In this document: positions 50,575-59,613 of the stretch, piece after piece
How positions within the stretch are numbered: position 1 is the stretch's first letter
Layout: every line of letters begins with the position of its first letter
NCBI GenBank assembly: GCA_035634255.1
Contig: DASQDI010000157.1
Location: forward strand, 1 to 64,000
Origin: DATLMR01 sp035634255
Lineage (GTDB): Bacteria > Acidobacteriota > Blastocatellia > UBA7656
Length of the DNA stretch: 64,000 nt
Direction: 5' to 3'
Translations under genes and position numbers: made by a program
The notes under the pieces: model-generated
Database searches by the model: none
Seen by the model: the letters and a program-made list of their open reading frames with translations, nothing else
Told to the model about the DNA's origin: nothing

Positions 50575-52737
50575 ATGAGAAAGCACTCGATAAGCATTTT
50601 AATCGCGATTCTCTTACTCCCGACCCTGTTGTCCGCACAATCGCGGCAGGCGACGGTGCCTCCCCCGCCCGGCAGGCCCGCGCTCAAGCGCGACCGCACG
50701 CAGAAGGTCTTGTACCCGAAGATCATCCAGTTCGAGGACGAGCGCACGGTCACGCAGGAGCTCCTGGAGTCCGCTTCCGCGTTCTACCATGGGGGCGCGA
50801 GGCGGCGGGCCCTCCTCGCTCTGGGGCGCATCGGCTACCCCTCGGGAATAAATCCCCTGCTCGACGCGCTGGTCAATGACCGGAACCCGGAGGTCCGCGC
50901 GCTCGCGGCATTCGCGCTCGGGGAGATCGAGAGCCATTACGCGGCGAAGGACCTCATCGACCGGCTTCAGATCAGCAACGAGTCCTCGGCCCTCGTGCGC
51001 GCCCGCGCGGCGGAGGCGCTCGGCAAGATCGCTTCGAATAAATTGTCCGCGGGCGCCCTCGGCCCATACGGAGTGCGCGGGATCGCTGACGAGTTGATCC
51101 GCCAGCTCCCGTCGACCACGGGGGCTCTGTCGGACGACGCGAAGCTCATCGGCCCGAAGGTGCTCGTGAGCCTGCTCAGGATTAAAGAGCCTTCTTCCAT
51201 CGGCCCGATCACGGGGCAACTCGGCTCGCCCGACCCGGAGATGAGGTGGCAGGCCGCCAACGCGCTCGCGCGGATTCGCGATGGGATAGCCGCGGCGGTC
51301 CCGGCGCTCCTCCCGCTCCTTCAGGACAAGGACTGGATGGTCCGCGCCAACGCCGCCCGCGCGCTCGGGGTGGCTAAGGACAACCGCGCCGTGCTGCCTC
51401 TGGCGGGCCTGCTCAGCGACCCCGAGAAACGTGTGGCGGCCAACGCCATCAACGCGCTCGGGGCAATCGGGGACGCGCGCGCGGTCGAGCCCCTCATCAA
51501 CGCCGGCAACAGGGACGTGTCCGGGTACAAAGCCTTCAACCGCGAAAAAGAGGGCGTGCCCGCGCAGCAGAATTCGCTCCTCCTCATCGCCTCCGCGCTC
51601 GGCAACATCAAAGACGTGCGCGCGGTGCCGTTCTTAAAAACGCTCCGCTTCATCGACGGGCACATAGGCTGGGCCCCGGAAGTCGAGGTCGCCCTCGCGA
51701 AGTTCGGCGAGGGCGCTTTCTTCGACGTTCCCGAAGGCGTGGCCCTGCCGAAAGAGAACTGGAAGGCCGCGTCCGCCTACGCGCAGGGGCTCGGCCAGCT
51801 CGGGACCGAGCGCGCGCGGCAACTGCTGCTCGACATGAGGGAGGGCAAGACGCACGGCAAGCTCGACGCCCGCGCCCTGCCCGATATTTTGAGCGCGCTC
51901 GCGGCGGCGAAAGCGCCGACCCTCAGAGAGATTCTGATCGAGAGCCTGAAGGCCGAAGACGTGATAGTGCGCTCGACGGCCGCGACGCTTCTGGGCGACC
52001 TGGGCGACACGTCCGAGCCGGTGCTCTCCGCCCTACGGCAGGCCTACGCGGCGGCCAAGCCGGACAAGATGAACGACGCGAGGATCGCCATCCTCGAAGC
52101 GTCGGAAAAGCTCAAGCAGCCCCTCACCGTGCAGGCGCTTCAGGAGAACACGAAAGACTCTGATTACGTGGTGAGGCTGCGCGCGGCAGAACTGCTCAGG
52201 CAATCGTCCACGGAGGTCGGGACTCTGAAGCTGCAAGTGGGGAAGGCGGAGACCAATCACGACCGCGCGTACTGGCGGCGCATGGCCGCGATGACCGCGT
52301 ATCAGAAGAACCCGGTGGCCGTACTGCACACGAAGAAGGGCGCGATCAGGATCGAGCTTTTCGCCATGGACGCCCCGATGACCGTCGACAACTTCATGCA
52401 GCTTGCCAAGAGCGGCTTCTATAACGGGCTGACCTTCATGCGCGTCGTGCCGAACTTCGTCATTCAGGGCGGCGACCCCCGCAACGACACCAACGGCGGC
52501 CCCGGCTACCAGATTCGCGACGAGATCAATATGCGCCCGTACCTGACCGGCACCGTCGGCATGGCCCTCTCCGGCAAAGACACCGGGGGCAGCCAGTTCT
52601 TTATCACGCATTCGCCGCAGCCGCATCTGGATGGGGGCTATACCGTCTTCGGGCAGGTGATTGAAGGGATGGAGACAGTGAATCAGATAGCCAGGGATGA
52701 CCGCATAGAGCACGTCGAGATCATAGAAGGTCAGTAG
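50575..52737 (+). CDS. Exported HEAT-repeat protein fused to a cyclophilin-type peptidyl-prolyl isomerase
   Basis: This is a 720-residue protein with a signal peptide (1-21, ...LLSAQ). Residues ~60-560 are HEAT/PBS-type helical repeats (RRALLALGRIG, PEVRALAAFALGEIE, WMVRANAARALGVAKD). Residues ~580-718 are a bacterial cyclophilin: AVLHTKKGAIRIELFAMDAP, FYNGLTFMRVVPNFVIQGGDP, GTVGMALSGKDTGGSQFFITHSPQPHLDG, YTVFGQVIEGMETVNQI. The catalytic Arg in FMRV and the GSQFFI motif are present. It is probably a periplasmic folding factor whose repeats recruit clients. Confidence 0.85.
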   Translation: MRKHSISILIAILLLPTLLSAQSRQATVPPPPGRPALKRDRTQKVLYPKIIQFEDERTVTQELLESASAFYHGGARRRALLALGRIGYPSGINPLLDALVNDRNPEVRALAAFALGEIESHYAAKDLIDRLQISNESSALVRARAAEALGKIASNKLSAGALGPYGVRGIADELIRQLPSTTGALSDDAKLIGPKVLVSLLRIKEPSSIGPITGQLGSPDPEMRWQAANALARIRDGIAAAVPALLPLLQDKDWMVRANAARALGVAKDNRAVLPLAGLLSDPEKRVAANAINALGAIGDARAVEPLINAGNRDVSGYKAFNREKEGVPAQQNSLLLIASALGNIKDVRAVPFLKTLRFIDGHIGWAPEVEVALAKFGEGAFFDVPEGVALPKENWKAASAYAQGLGQLGTERARQLLLDMREGKTHGKLDARALPDILSALAAAKAPTLREILIESLKAEDVIVRSTAATLLGDLGDTSEPVLSALRQAYAAAKPDKMNDARIAILEASEKLKQPLTVQALQENTKDSDYVVRLRAAELLRQSSTEVGTLKLQVGKAETNHDRAYWRRMAAMTAYQKNPVAVLHTKKGAIRIELFAMDAPMTVDNFMQLAKSGFYNGLTFMRVVPNFVIQGGDPRNDTNGGPGYQIRDEINMRPYLTGTVGMALSGKDTGGSQFFITHSPQPHLDGGYTVFGQVIEGMETVNQIARDDRIEHVEIIEGQ

Positions 52738-52774
52738 GCGTCTGACCTTCTGTCGAACGTCTCCCGCTCACCCA

Positions 52775-53137
52775 TCAGCCGGGCGGCCATTTAAGCTCGC
52801 GGCCCCCTAGCACATGAACGTGAAGGTGAGCCACGCTTTGTCCCGCCGCATCGCCCGTGTTGATGACGACACGGTATCCGCTTTCCGCGATATCCATCTG
52901 ATTGGCAACCTTGGCTGCGGTGTAGAGCAAATGACCGAGGAGCGAGAGGTCGAGCTTGGATGCGTCGTTCAGCGATTCGAGGTTATGCTCGCGTGGCATC
53001 AAAAGGACATGGACGGGCGCTTGCGGATTAGCATCTTTGATAGCGACGATCTGCTCGTCGGAATAGACCTGCTCCGATGGCGAGTCGCCCGCGGCAATAG
53101 CGCAGAAAAGGCAGCTTTGTTCTGGCATGTTCTCCAT
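52775..53137 (-). CDS. HIT-family nucleotide-binding protein
   Basis: From ATG 53137 it has 120 residues. CLFCAIAAGDSPSEQVYSDE starts the domain (CxxC zinc half-site), VHVLLMPREH follows, and VAHLHVHVLGG is the histidine triad that hydrolyses nucleotide phosphoramidates or dinucleoside polyphosphates. An in-frame TTG at 53182 would add 15 unsupported residues. It is cytoplasmic and lies tail to tail with the cyclophilin fusion gene. Confidence 0.92.
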   Translation of the reverse strand: MENMPEQSCLFCAIAAGDSPSEQVYSDEQIVAIKDANPQAPVHVLLMPREHNLESLNDASKLDLSLLGHLLYTAAKVANQMDIAESGYRVVINTGDAAGQSVAHLHVHVLGGRELKWPPG

Positions 53138-53264
53138 AATTTTCTCTTTGTCATTATCAACCAAGCTTTGCGCTTCAGTCAAACTTAATTACAATGATGC
53201 CACCCGAAAATGCAATCACTTTTCGCCCAATAAGCCCGCATTAGCATAATCGGCCGCGCCGGGA

Positions 53265-54524
53265 TCAATCCCTGAACCGCTCGATCCGCGCGCCGACGGA
53301 GGTGAGTTTTTCCTCGATCTTCTCGTAGCCGCGGTCTATGTGGTAGACGCGGTCTATGATCGTTTCGCCGCGGGCCGCGAGCCCCGCGATGACGAGCGAG
53401 GCCGAGGCGCGGAGGTCGGACGCCTGCACGCGCGCGCCCATCAGATCCCCATTCCCCTGGATTACCGCCTGCCGCCCGTTCAGTCTTATCTGCGCGCCCA
53501 TCCGCAGGAGCTCCGACGCATGCATGAAGCGGTTCTCGAATATCGTCTCGGTGATGATCGACATCCCTTCGGCGAGCGTCATCAGGGCCATGTACTGCGC
53601 CTGCATGTCGGTCGGGAATCCGGGGTGCGGGAGTGTCGTAACGTCGGACGCCCTGATCCTCTCGCTCGCGCTGACCTTGAGAGAGAATGCGTTGGGCAGG
53701 TCTATCCGCACGCCGGTCTCGCGCATCTTGTCGATGGCCGCGGCGAGGTGCGGGGGGCAGCAGTTGACTATCTCAAGCTCGCCCCCGGTTATCGCGGCGG
53801 CGGCGACGAAAGTGCCGGTCTCGATGCGGTCAGGTATGATCGTGTGCTCCACGCCCCCGAGCTTCTCCACGCCCTCTATGCGGAGCGTGCTCGTGCCCGC
53901 GCCCTCGATGCGCGCGCCCATTTTATTGAGCATCTCCGCGAGGTCGGTGATCTCGGGCTCCCTCGCGGCATTCACGATGGTCGTGACGCCGTCGGCGAGG
54001 GCGGCGGCCATCATGATGTTCTCGGTCCCCGTGACCGTCACCTTGTCGAAGTAGATATCGCGGCCCTGGAGCCTGCTGGCCCGCGCCACCACGTCCCCGC
54101 CTTCGAGCGTGACTACCGCGCCCAGCTTTTCGAAGCCGCTCAGGTGAAGGTCGATGGGCCTCTGGCCGATGGCGCACCCGCCCGGCATCGAGACCCTCGC
54201 CTCGCCGAACCGCGCGAGCAGGGGGCCGAGCGCGAGCACGCTCGCCCGCATCGTCTTGACCAGCTCGTAGGGGGCCTCGAAGAACTCCACCTTCGCCGCC
54301 GAGATCTTCAGGGTCCTCAGCTCGGGCATGAGCACCGTGCTGCCCAGGTCTTCGAGCAGCCTGCGCATCGTGATGATGTCGCGGACGTAAGGCAGGTTGT
54401 GAAGCGTCACGGTGTCCGAGGTCAGCAGGGCGGCGGCCATGCAGGGGAGCGCGGAGTTCTTTGCGCCGCTTATCTGGATGCGCCCTTCGAGCGGTCTCCC
54501 GCCGATGATCCGAAATTTATCCAT
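53265..54524 (-). CDS. murA: UDP-N-acetylglucosamine 1-carboxyvinyltransferase
   Basis: This is a 419-residue protein, full length. It starts FRIIGGRPLEGRIQISGAKNSALP, has RVSMPGGCAIGQRPIDLHL with the catalytic Cys117 (the fosfomycin target, present here), and ends near DRVYHIDRGYEKIEEKL. It transfers enolpyruvate to UDP-GlcNAc, the first committed step of peptidoglycan synthesis. It lies 104 bp downstream of lpxC on the same strand. Both pathways start from UDP-GlcNAc, so the pairing is sensible. Confidence 0.96.
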   Translation of the reverse strand: MDKFRIIGGRPLEGRIQISGAKNSALPCMAAALLTSDTVTLHNLPYVRDIITMRRLLEDLGSTVLMPELRTLKISAAKVEFFEAPYELVKTMRASVLALGPLLARFGEARVSMPGGCAIGQRPIDLHLSGFEKLGAVVTLEGGDVVARASRLQGRDIYFDKVTVTGTENIMMAAALADGVTTIVNAAREPEITDLAEMLNKMGARIEGAGTSTLRIEGVEKLGGVEHTIIPDRIETGTFVAAAAITGGELEIVNCCPPHLAAAIDKMRETGVRIDLPNAFSLKVSASERIRASDVTTLPHPGFPTDMQAQYMALMTLAEGMSIITETIFENRFMHASELLRMGAQIRLNGRQAVIQGNGDLMGARVQASDLRASASLVIAGLAARGETIIDRVYHIDRGYEKIEEKLTSVGARIERFRD

Positions 54525-54628
54525 CGCTTATATTCACTCTCGTTGTGGATTGAAGCCTGGATGTTAGCACACGGCGAGCGGAGGTGAATAGCGCGGAATC
54601 CGCGCGCGGGAATGGGAAGTAAAGGTGA

Positions 54629-55552
54629 TTACTTCGCCGACTGTGAGAGCAGCGGCGCGTCGGTGATCTCCCAGGCCGAATCGTCGCGAAGGACCCGCGA
54701 GACCAGGGCCGTGTGGACGCCGTGGCCCGTCCGCTCGGCCTCGACGTGCCCGAGCACGGGCATGCCGAACAGGGCGAGGTCGCCGATGATGTCGATGATC
54801 TTATGGCGGACGAACTCGTCCGCGAACCGCAGCCCCTCCCTGTTCATGACCCCGCCTTCGGGCGTGAGCACGACGGCGTTCTCCAGGGAGCCGCCCCGTA
54901 TCAGGCCGGAGTTGCGGAGCGCTTCGATCTCGTCCAGGAACCCGAAGGTCCGGGCCGAAGCCACCTCCTGAGTGAACTGGCCGTTGCTCAGTTCGATCTC
55001 GCGCCTCTGCGTCCCTATCATCGGGTGCGGGAACTCGATCAGGCACGAGATCGAGAATCGAGACGAGGGGCTGATGCTCATGCGCCGGTTGCCGTCGCTC
55101 ACCTCGACCCGCTTGAGCACGCGGAGGAACTGGCGCGGGGCCTCAAGCTCGGCCACACCCGCGCGCTCGACCATCTCTATGAACTGCTCGGCGCTGCCGT
55201 CGAGGATCGGCACTTCGAGCGAATCTATCTCGATCATGCAGTTATCGACGTGACTCCCCACGAGGGCCGCGAGCAGGTGCTCGACGGTGGCGATCATCAC
55301 CCCCTGCCTCATCAGGGTCGTGGCATAGCTCACGCGCGCGACGAATTCGGGCGCGGCCGGTATCTCGAAGTTATTCAGGTCGGTGCGGCGGATAACGAAA
55401 CCGGTGTCGGCGGTGGCGTGTCTTAAAGTCATTCGTACGGGCTCGCCGGTGTGTAACCCGCAGCCGCTTGTCGAAACGGCCTGTCGAAGCGTCGTCTGTC
55501 GGATCAAAGAGAATCTCCCCTGTATATCGGTGTGAACAAAGTGAACGTTCAT
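54629..55552 (-). CDS. lpxC: UDP-3-O-acyl-N-acetylglucosamine deacetylase
   Basis: This is a 307-residue protein. QTTLRQAVSTSGCGLHTGEPV is the typical N-terminus, TVEHLLAAL carries a zinc-binding His (His92 here), EIDSLEVPILDGSA follows, and FADEFVRHKIIDIIGDLALFGMPVLGHVEAERTGH holds the second His, the Asp and the catalytic residues. It makes the first irreversible step of lipid A, so the organism should have an LPS outer membrane. Confidence 0.96.
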   Translation of the reverse strand: MNVHFVHTDIQGRFSLIRQTTLRQAVSTSGCGLHTGEPVRMTLRHATADTGFVIRRTDLNNFEIPAAPEFVARVSYATTLMRQGVMIATVEHLLAALVGSHVDNCMIEIDSLEVPILDGSAEQFIEMVERAGVAELEAPRQFLRVLKRVEVSDGNRRMSISPSSRFSISCLIEFPHPMIGTQRREIELSNGQFTQEVASARTFGFLDEIEALRNSGLIRGGSLENAVVLTPEGGVMNREGLRFADEFVRHKIIDIIGDLALFGMPVLGHVEAERTGHGVHTALVSRVLRDDSAWEITDAPLLSQSAK

Positions 55553-55743
55553 CAGGCAATGCCCGTGCCAGTTGAATGATAGCAGCGAGACGGCAATTTT
55601 TTAAAGAATACTTGCGGTCACCCTACCGACCGCCGCCCCGAGTTGTTGCAGGCAGGCTACAGGGGTGTCGTCTATCGTCATCTGGTCTTCCGGCATACAA
55701 CCGGCTAAAATGTGGCCTTTGTAATCCCGGCCTGAAGAGGTGA

Positions 55744-56172
55744 ATGATGCAAGTTACCGCAGGAATACCGGAGGGGGCCGCGGCCGAGAAGTCTCAGGTG
55801 GTGACGGAAGAGATGACCGTGGCGTGGCATCATCCCGACATGCCCCCGGTCTTCGGCACTCCGATTATGATCTACCAGATGGAACTCACGGCGGCGGCGG
55901 CTATCGAAAATTATCTGCCCGAAGGGTGGGTGACCGTCGGGGTCGTGGTGAACGTGAAGCACCTTGCCGCGACCCCCGTGGGGGCGACCGTGACCGCGAA
56001 GGCTCGGGTCCTGTCGGTTGACGGGCACCTGATCACGTTCGCCGTCGAAGCTCACGACGGGGTCGAAAAGATCGGAGAGGGCACGCACGTCCGGGCCGCG
56101 GTCGAGATGGACCGGTTCCTCAAGCGAGTGAATGCGAAGGCGCGGCGGGCGGGCGATGAAGGGGGCCGTTGA
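55744..56172 (+). CDS. Hot-dog-fold thioesterase (FlK-like)
   Basis: This is a 142-residue cytoplasmic protein with the thioesterase family pattern of fluoroacetyl-CoA thioesterase relatives: VAWHHPDMPPVFGTPIMIYQMELTAAAAI, then VVVNVKHLAATPVGATVTAKARVLSVDG and FAVEAHDGVEKIGEGTHVRAAV. The His-containing GxxHxRxxV and TP segments line the CoA thioester site. The substrate is unknown. Confidence 0.8.
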   Translation: MMQVTAGIPEGAAAEKSQVVTEEMTVAWHHPDMPPVFGTPIMIYQMELTAAAAIENYLPEGWVTVGVVVNVKHLAATPVGATVTAKARVLSVDGHLITFAVEAHDGVEKIGEGTHVRAAVEMDRFLKRVNAKARRAGDEGGR

Positions 56173-56276
56173 CCATCACGGGGGCCGTGTTCCATCCCGC
56201 TTTCATTTTACTTCCGGCTCACTTGCGGCCGCGCCGCTTGCGCGTTGAGAGATTGCTTGTTACTTTGACAGGGACC

Positions 56277-56374
56277 GGAGGCGCAGGGGGCCTGGTGGTT
56301 CTCGCGGGCTTCAAACCCGTTGCGGGTCGCCGAGAGGCGGCCTGGGTGGGTTCGATTCCCACACGCCTCCGCCA
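56277..56374 (+). tRNA. selC: Selenocysteine tRNA (anticodon UCA), CCA encoded
   Basis: The 98-base gene folds as a long-acceptor tRNA: GGAGGCG pairs with CGCCTCC, followed by G and CCA. The anticodon arm is GCGGG-CTTCAAA-CCCGT with anticodon TCA. A long variable arm (GCGGGTCGCC...GGCGGCC) and a T-arm GTGGG-TTCGATT-CCCAC follow. The large variable arm plus UCA matches bacterial tRNA-Sec. The eighth acceptor pair would be C-A. No selA, selB, selD or Sec-containing gene is seen in the window. Confidence 0.92.
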
Positions 56375-56425
56375 TTACCTGACCCACACTCCAAGAGAAA
56401 TATTTTCAGAAGGAGGCCGCAGCCT

Positions 56426-57292
56426 TTGGGGAGCACGATTGTAGCCTGCGCTCAGATCGATTGCGAGATAGGAAACCCGGAAGCTAACCGGCGGAAGATC
56501 ACGGGCCGCATAAGGGAGGCGGCGGAAAGGTCGGCCTCGCTCGTGGTCTTTCCCGAATGCGCCGTGACGGGGTACTCGTTCGATTCGCTCGAAGAGGCTT
56601 CCGCTTTCGCCGAGCCGCTCGATGGCCCGTCGTCCGAAGCCATCGCCTCCGCCTGCTCGGAGGCCGGGGTCTATGCGGTCGCGGGGTTCATTGAAAGAGA
56701 CGAAAGGGACGGGGGCCGCTTTTATAACTCGGCGATGATCGCGGGCCCGGGCGGGGTGATCGGGACTTACCGCAAGGTCCACCTCCCCTACCTCGGGGTG
56801 GACCGCTTCCTCACTCCCGGCGACCGGCCCTTCAACCTCTTCGACCTGCCGTTCGGCCGCGTCGGGATCAACATCTGCTACGACGCCAGCTTCCCGGAGG
56901 CCGCGCGCGTCCTGAAGCTGATGGGCGCGGAGATGATAGTCCTCCCGACCAACTGGCCTCCCGGCGCGCGGCGGAATCCCGAGTTCGTCATACACGCGCG
57001 GGCGATGGAGAACCACGTCAACTTCGTCGCGGTCAATCGCGTGGGGGTCGAAAGGGGTTGGCACTTCATAGGGAAGAGCAAGGCCGTCGATTACAACGGG
57101 GACACCATCGTCGCGTCGGACGGGGACTCGGAAGAGTTGTTAATCGCGGAGGTCGATCTCGAAGGGGCCAACAAAAACAGGATCGTGAACGTCGCGGGCT
57201 CTTATGAAATAGACCGGCTCGAAGACCGCCGGCCTGAGTTTTACGAAGAGGTAGTGAAAGGGAATAGGAAGGCCTCTCAGGGTCATGACTGA
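56426..57292 (+). CDS. Nitrilase-superfamily carbon-nitrogen hydrolase
   Basis: This is a 288-residue protein with all three catalytic residues: Glu in LVVFPECAVTGY, Lys in GTYRKVHLPYLG and Cys in GINICYDASFPE. WPPGARRNPEFVIHARAMENHVNFVAVNRVG is the family block after the Cys. It hydrolyses an amide or nitrile; which one is not evident. It starts at TTG 56426 after AGGAGG, 52 bp from tRNA-Sec, and overlaps the following esterase gene by 8 bp. Confidence 0.88.
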   Translation: MGSTIVACAQIDCEIGNPEANRRKITGRIREAAERSASLVVFPECAVTGYSFDSLEEASAFAEPLDGPSSEAIASACSEAGVYAVAGFIERDERDGGRFYNSAMIAGPGGVIGTYRKVHLPYLGVDRFLTPGDRPFNLFDLPFGRVGINICYDASFPEAARVLKLMGAEMIVLPTNWPPGARRNPEFVIHARAMENHVNFVAVNRVGVERGWHFIGKSKAVDYNGDTIVASDGDSEELLIAEVDLEGANKNRIVNVAGSYEIDRLEDRRPEFYEEVVKGNRKASQGHD

Positions 57293-58238
57293 ACCGAAGC
57301 GGATTGCGTGGAGAAGTTTTTTAATGATGACCGGCCGCGTTAAGAGATCGCCGCGCCTCATCTGGTCGCTGCTCTTTCTCCTCCTGCCCTTGCCCGCGCA
57401 GGAGGCGTATTCGCAAGCCCCGCGGGGCACGGTCAAAGAACGCCTGACCGTAGACAGTAAAATTCTGGGCAAGCCGGTCCGCTATTCGATCTACCTCCCC
57501 GACGATTACGCAACGTCGGAACGTTACTACCCGGCCGTGTACCTCCTGCACGGGTACACCGACAGCGACATGGCGTGGATTCAATTCGGCGAAGCCAACC
57601 GCATAGCCGACGCCGCCATAGCGGGCGGGACCATCCCCCCGATGATCATAGTCATGCCCGACGCGGGCGTGAGCTGGTACATAAACAATCACGACAATTC
57701 CGTAAGGTACGAGGATTTTTTCATCACTGAGTTCATCCCGCTTATCGAATCGGCCTACAGGGTCAGGCCGGGCAAGCAGTACAGAGGCGTCGCGGGCCTA
57801 TCGATGGGCGGGTTCGGGGCCCTGGTCTACACGCTCAGGCACCCGGAGATGTTCGCCGCTTGCGCGGCCTTCAGCGCCGCCATCTACACGGACGAAGAGA
57901 CGGCCGGCAAGTCGGATGAACACTGGGCTCGGGTGGACAGCGTGCTTTACGGGGCGGACCTGAAGGGCAGAGACAGGCTCACGAATCACTACAGGCAGTA
58001 CAACCCGATCCACATCGTCCGCGGCGCCGACCCCGAGAAGCTCAAGGGCACCCGCTTCTACATCGACTGCGGGGACGACGACTTTCTTTATAAAGGTAAC
58101 GCGACATTTCACATGCTGCTCCGCGACCTGAAGGTCCCGCACGAGTACAGGGTGCGCGACGGCGGGCACACATGGTCGTACTGGAGGAGCGGCCTGACCG
58201 AAGGTTTGAAGTTCATCGGCGACAGCTTTCACAGGTAG
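57285..58238 (+). CDS. Exported esterase D-like alpha/beta hydrolase
   Basis: This is a 317-residue protein. An N-terminal hydrophobic stretch (LIWSLLFLLLPLPAQEAYSQ, ~25-44) acts as signal peptide. YYPAVYLLHGYTDSDMAW is the oxyanion region, GVAGLSMGGFGALVY holds the nucleophile Ser, FYIDCGDDDFL the acid Asp and RDGGHTWSYW the catalytic His. It matches the PF00756 esterase family. Its start lies within the end of the nitrilase gene, so the two are coupled. Confidence 0.85.
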   Translation: MTEPKRIAWRSFLMMTGRVKRSPRLIWSLLFLLLPLPAQEAYSQAPRGTVKERLTVDSKILGKPVRYSIYLPDDYATSERYYPAVYLLHGYTDSDMAWIQFGEANRIADAAIAGGTIPPMIIVMPDAGVSWYINNHDNSVRYEDFFITEFIPLIESAYRVRPGKQYRGVAGLSMGGFGALVYTLRHPEMFAACAAFSAAIYTDEETAGKSDEHWARVDSVLYGADLKGRDRLTNHYRQYNPIHIVRGADPEKLKGTRFYIDCGDDDFLYKGNATFHMLLRDLKVPHEYRVRDGGHTWSYWRSGLTEGLKFIGDSFHR

Positions 58239-58250
58239 GAGGGTCGAGCC

Positions 58251-58643
58251 TTGTTTGAAAGAGACGAAGGGCTGAGACAAACGCGCGAGAAGGTCCGCGG
58301 TATGTCCGACGAAGAACTGGTGCAGATGGCCACCAGCGACGAGGGCCAGTACCGCGAAGAATCGGTCGATTTCGCCATAGCCGAATTGACCCGGCGCGGT
58401 TTCCATCTCGAAGCTTACGACAGTAAGGACGAATTAAGCTCCGGGGTCGGGGCCGGCAACGGGGTGCGGGTCGAGATATTCCGCGGGGCATATGCCAGCT
58501 GGGAGGAACTCTTCGCCGAGGCGGCGCGGTTCGCCACCGAGATAGGGCGGGAGAACCTGATCAATATTTCTCACTCTGAAGATGGTAGTGAAGGCGTGGT
58601 CGTGGTCTGGTACTGGTCGCCTGAGCGCGGCCATGATTCGTAA
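58251..58643 (+). CDS. Small protein of unknown function
   Basis: This is a 130-residue cytoplasmic protein. The N-terminal ~60 residues are helical with SDEELVQMATSDEGQY, a phrase seen in short DUF-type regulatory proteins. The C-terminus is an alpha/beta piece (ENLINISHSEDGSEGVVVVWYWSP). No family was recognised. The TTG start at 58251 follows TAGGAGGG, 12 bp after the esterase stop, so it is likely in the same operon. Confidence 0.6.
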   Translation: MFERDEGLRQTREKVRGMSDEELVQMATSDEGQYREESVDFAIAELTRRGFHLEAYDSKDELSSGVGAGNGVRVEIFRGAYASWEELFAEAARFATEIGRENLINISHSEDGSEGVVVVWYWSPERGHDS

Positions 58644-58660
58644 TGGATTAACAAACTCGA

Positions 58661-58696
58661 CAGGCGGCGCAACCCTCTGAAGAATTGCGCCGCCTG
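58661..58696 (+). terminator. Hairpin ending the nitrilase-esterase operon
   Basis: CAGGCGGCGCAA and TTGCGCCGCCTG are perfectly complementary (12 bp) around CCCTCTGAAGAA. There is no long T-run. Confidence 0.65.
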
Positions 58697-58754
58697 TGCT
58701 TAGCCGGAACTCTCGCCATAAGGTTCTCCGAAACGAAAGAGCAAGAGTTACCGG

Positions 58755-58901
58755 CTAGCTGCGGGGGCAAATGTCAGCTTTCACATGCCTCGTCTTCCCA
58801 CATCCGTAACACACCTGGATCAGGACCTCCGCCCCGCTCTCTCTCTTATGCGGGACTCCCCAGTAATGTTTATGGTTGGTCAGTAACTGCCATAAAGACA
58901 T
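58755..58901 (-). CDS. Short zinc-ribbon-like protein
   Basis: From ATG 58901, preceded by GGGAGAG, it has 48 residues: LWQLLTNHKHYWGVPHKRE, then CYGCGKTRHVKADIC. The CxxC pair plus a later Cys may bind zinc. The function is unknown. An in-frame TTG at 58952 would add 17 residues without a Shine-Dalgarno. The surrounding 58697-59064 has no other recognisable gene. Confidence 0.4.
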   Translation of the reverse strand: MSLWQLLTNHKHYWGVPHKRESGAEVLIQVCYGCGKTRHVKADICPRS

Positions 58902-59064
58902 ATGCACTCTCCCGTTAAAAAGCTTCCTGCTTTCTCCAAGGGTGATACGCAAGCTCGATGCCAGAGGGGCTCTCCCGGTAAGTCGAAGAAGTTACACTCG
59001 GCCCGGCGCGTTCACTGAAAGCGCGGCGTATTCAATCGCATCAGGGGTGTATACATGACAGACG

Positions 59065-59451
59065 CTAGCGTCGGGGCAAATCCTGGAGCCTGCCCGAGAC
59101 GATGTCCGCGAGCCGCTGCGTGAATAGGGATCGGGGCAGCACGTAATCGCAACCGGCCTCGACGGCCCTGCGCTTCAGCTCCACCTCGACGTGCGAAAGA
59201 AAGCCGACGACCGGGACAGAGCTCAACTCGGGCCGCGATTTCAGCAGGGTGATCGTCTCGACGGGGTCGAGGCGGTCTGAATTCAGGTCTACGATGAAGA
59301 GGCGCGGAGGGTTCGCGGCCGCGTCGTTCTCTATCTGCTCGCGCGACCTCAGCCGCTCCACCTGATGGCCCTCGGCCTCCGCCGCGCCGCGAATCTTTGA
59401 GGCGAAGAACATGTCGTCTACGATCAAGCCTATCCTGTCCTGAGTGCTCAT
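59065..59451 (-). CDS. Single-domain response regulator
   Basis: From ATG 59451 (AGAGGAGACC upstream) it has 128 residues. LIVDDMFFAS is the acidic pocket, RLFIVDLNSD contains the phosphoacceptor Asp, and VPVVGFLSHVE and DYVLPRSLF follow; the usual Lys of the last strand is replaced by Pro-Arg. There is no output domain. A stand-alone receiver like this passes phosphate or binds a partner. No kinase is adjacent. Confidence 0.75.
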   Translation of the reverse strand: MSTQDRIGLIVDDMFFASKIRGAAEAEGHQVERLRSREQIENDAAANPPRLFIVDLNSDRLDPVETITLLKSRPELSSVPVVGFLSHVEVELKRRAVEAGCDYVLPRSLFTQRLADIVSGRLQDLPRR

Positions 59452-59613
59452 TATTCTGGTCTCCTCTTTAATATAAGTCCTCACCGAGGAATATGACGCA
59501 AAGGGACCGGCGGCGCAAAGCCTTGAATTGTTCGTGAGTGAGCCTGTATCATGCCGCGTTTTGAGGGGAACCCGGCCCGCAGGCTGATTAATCGAAAAAA
59601 GGAGGGAGACAGA

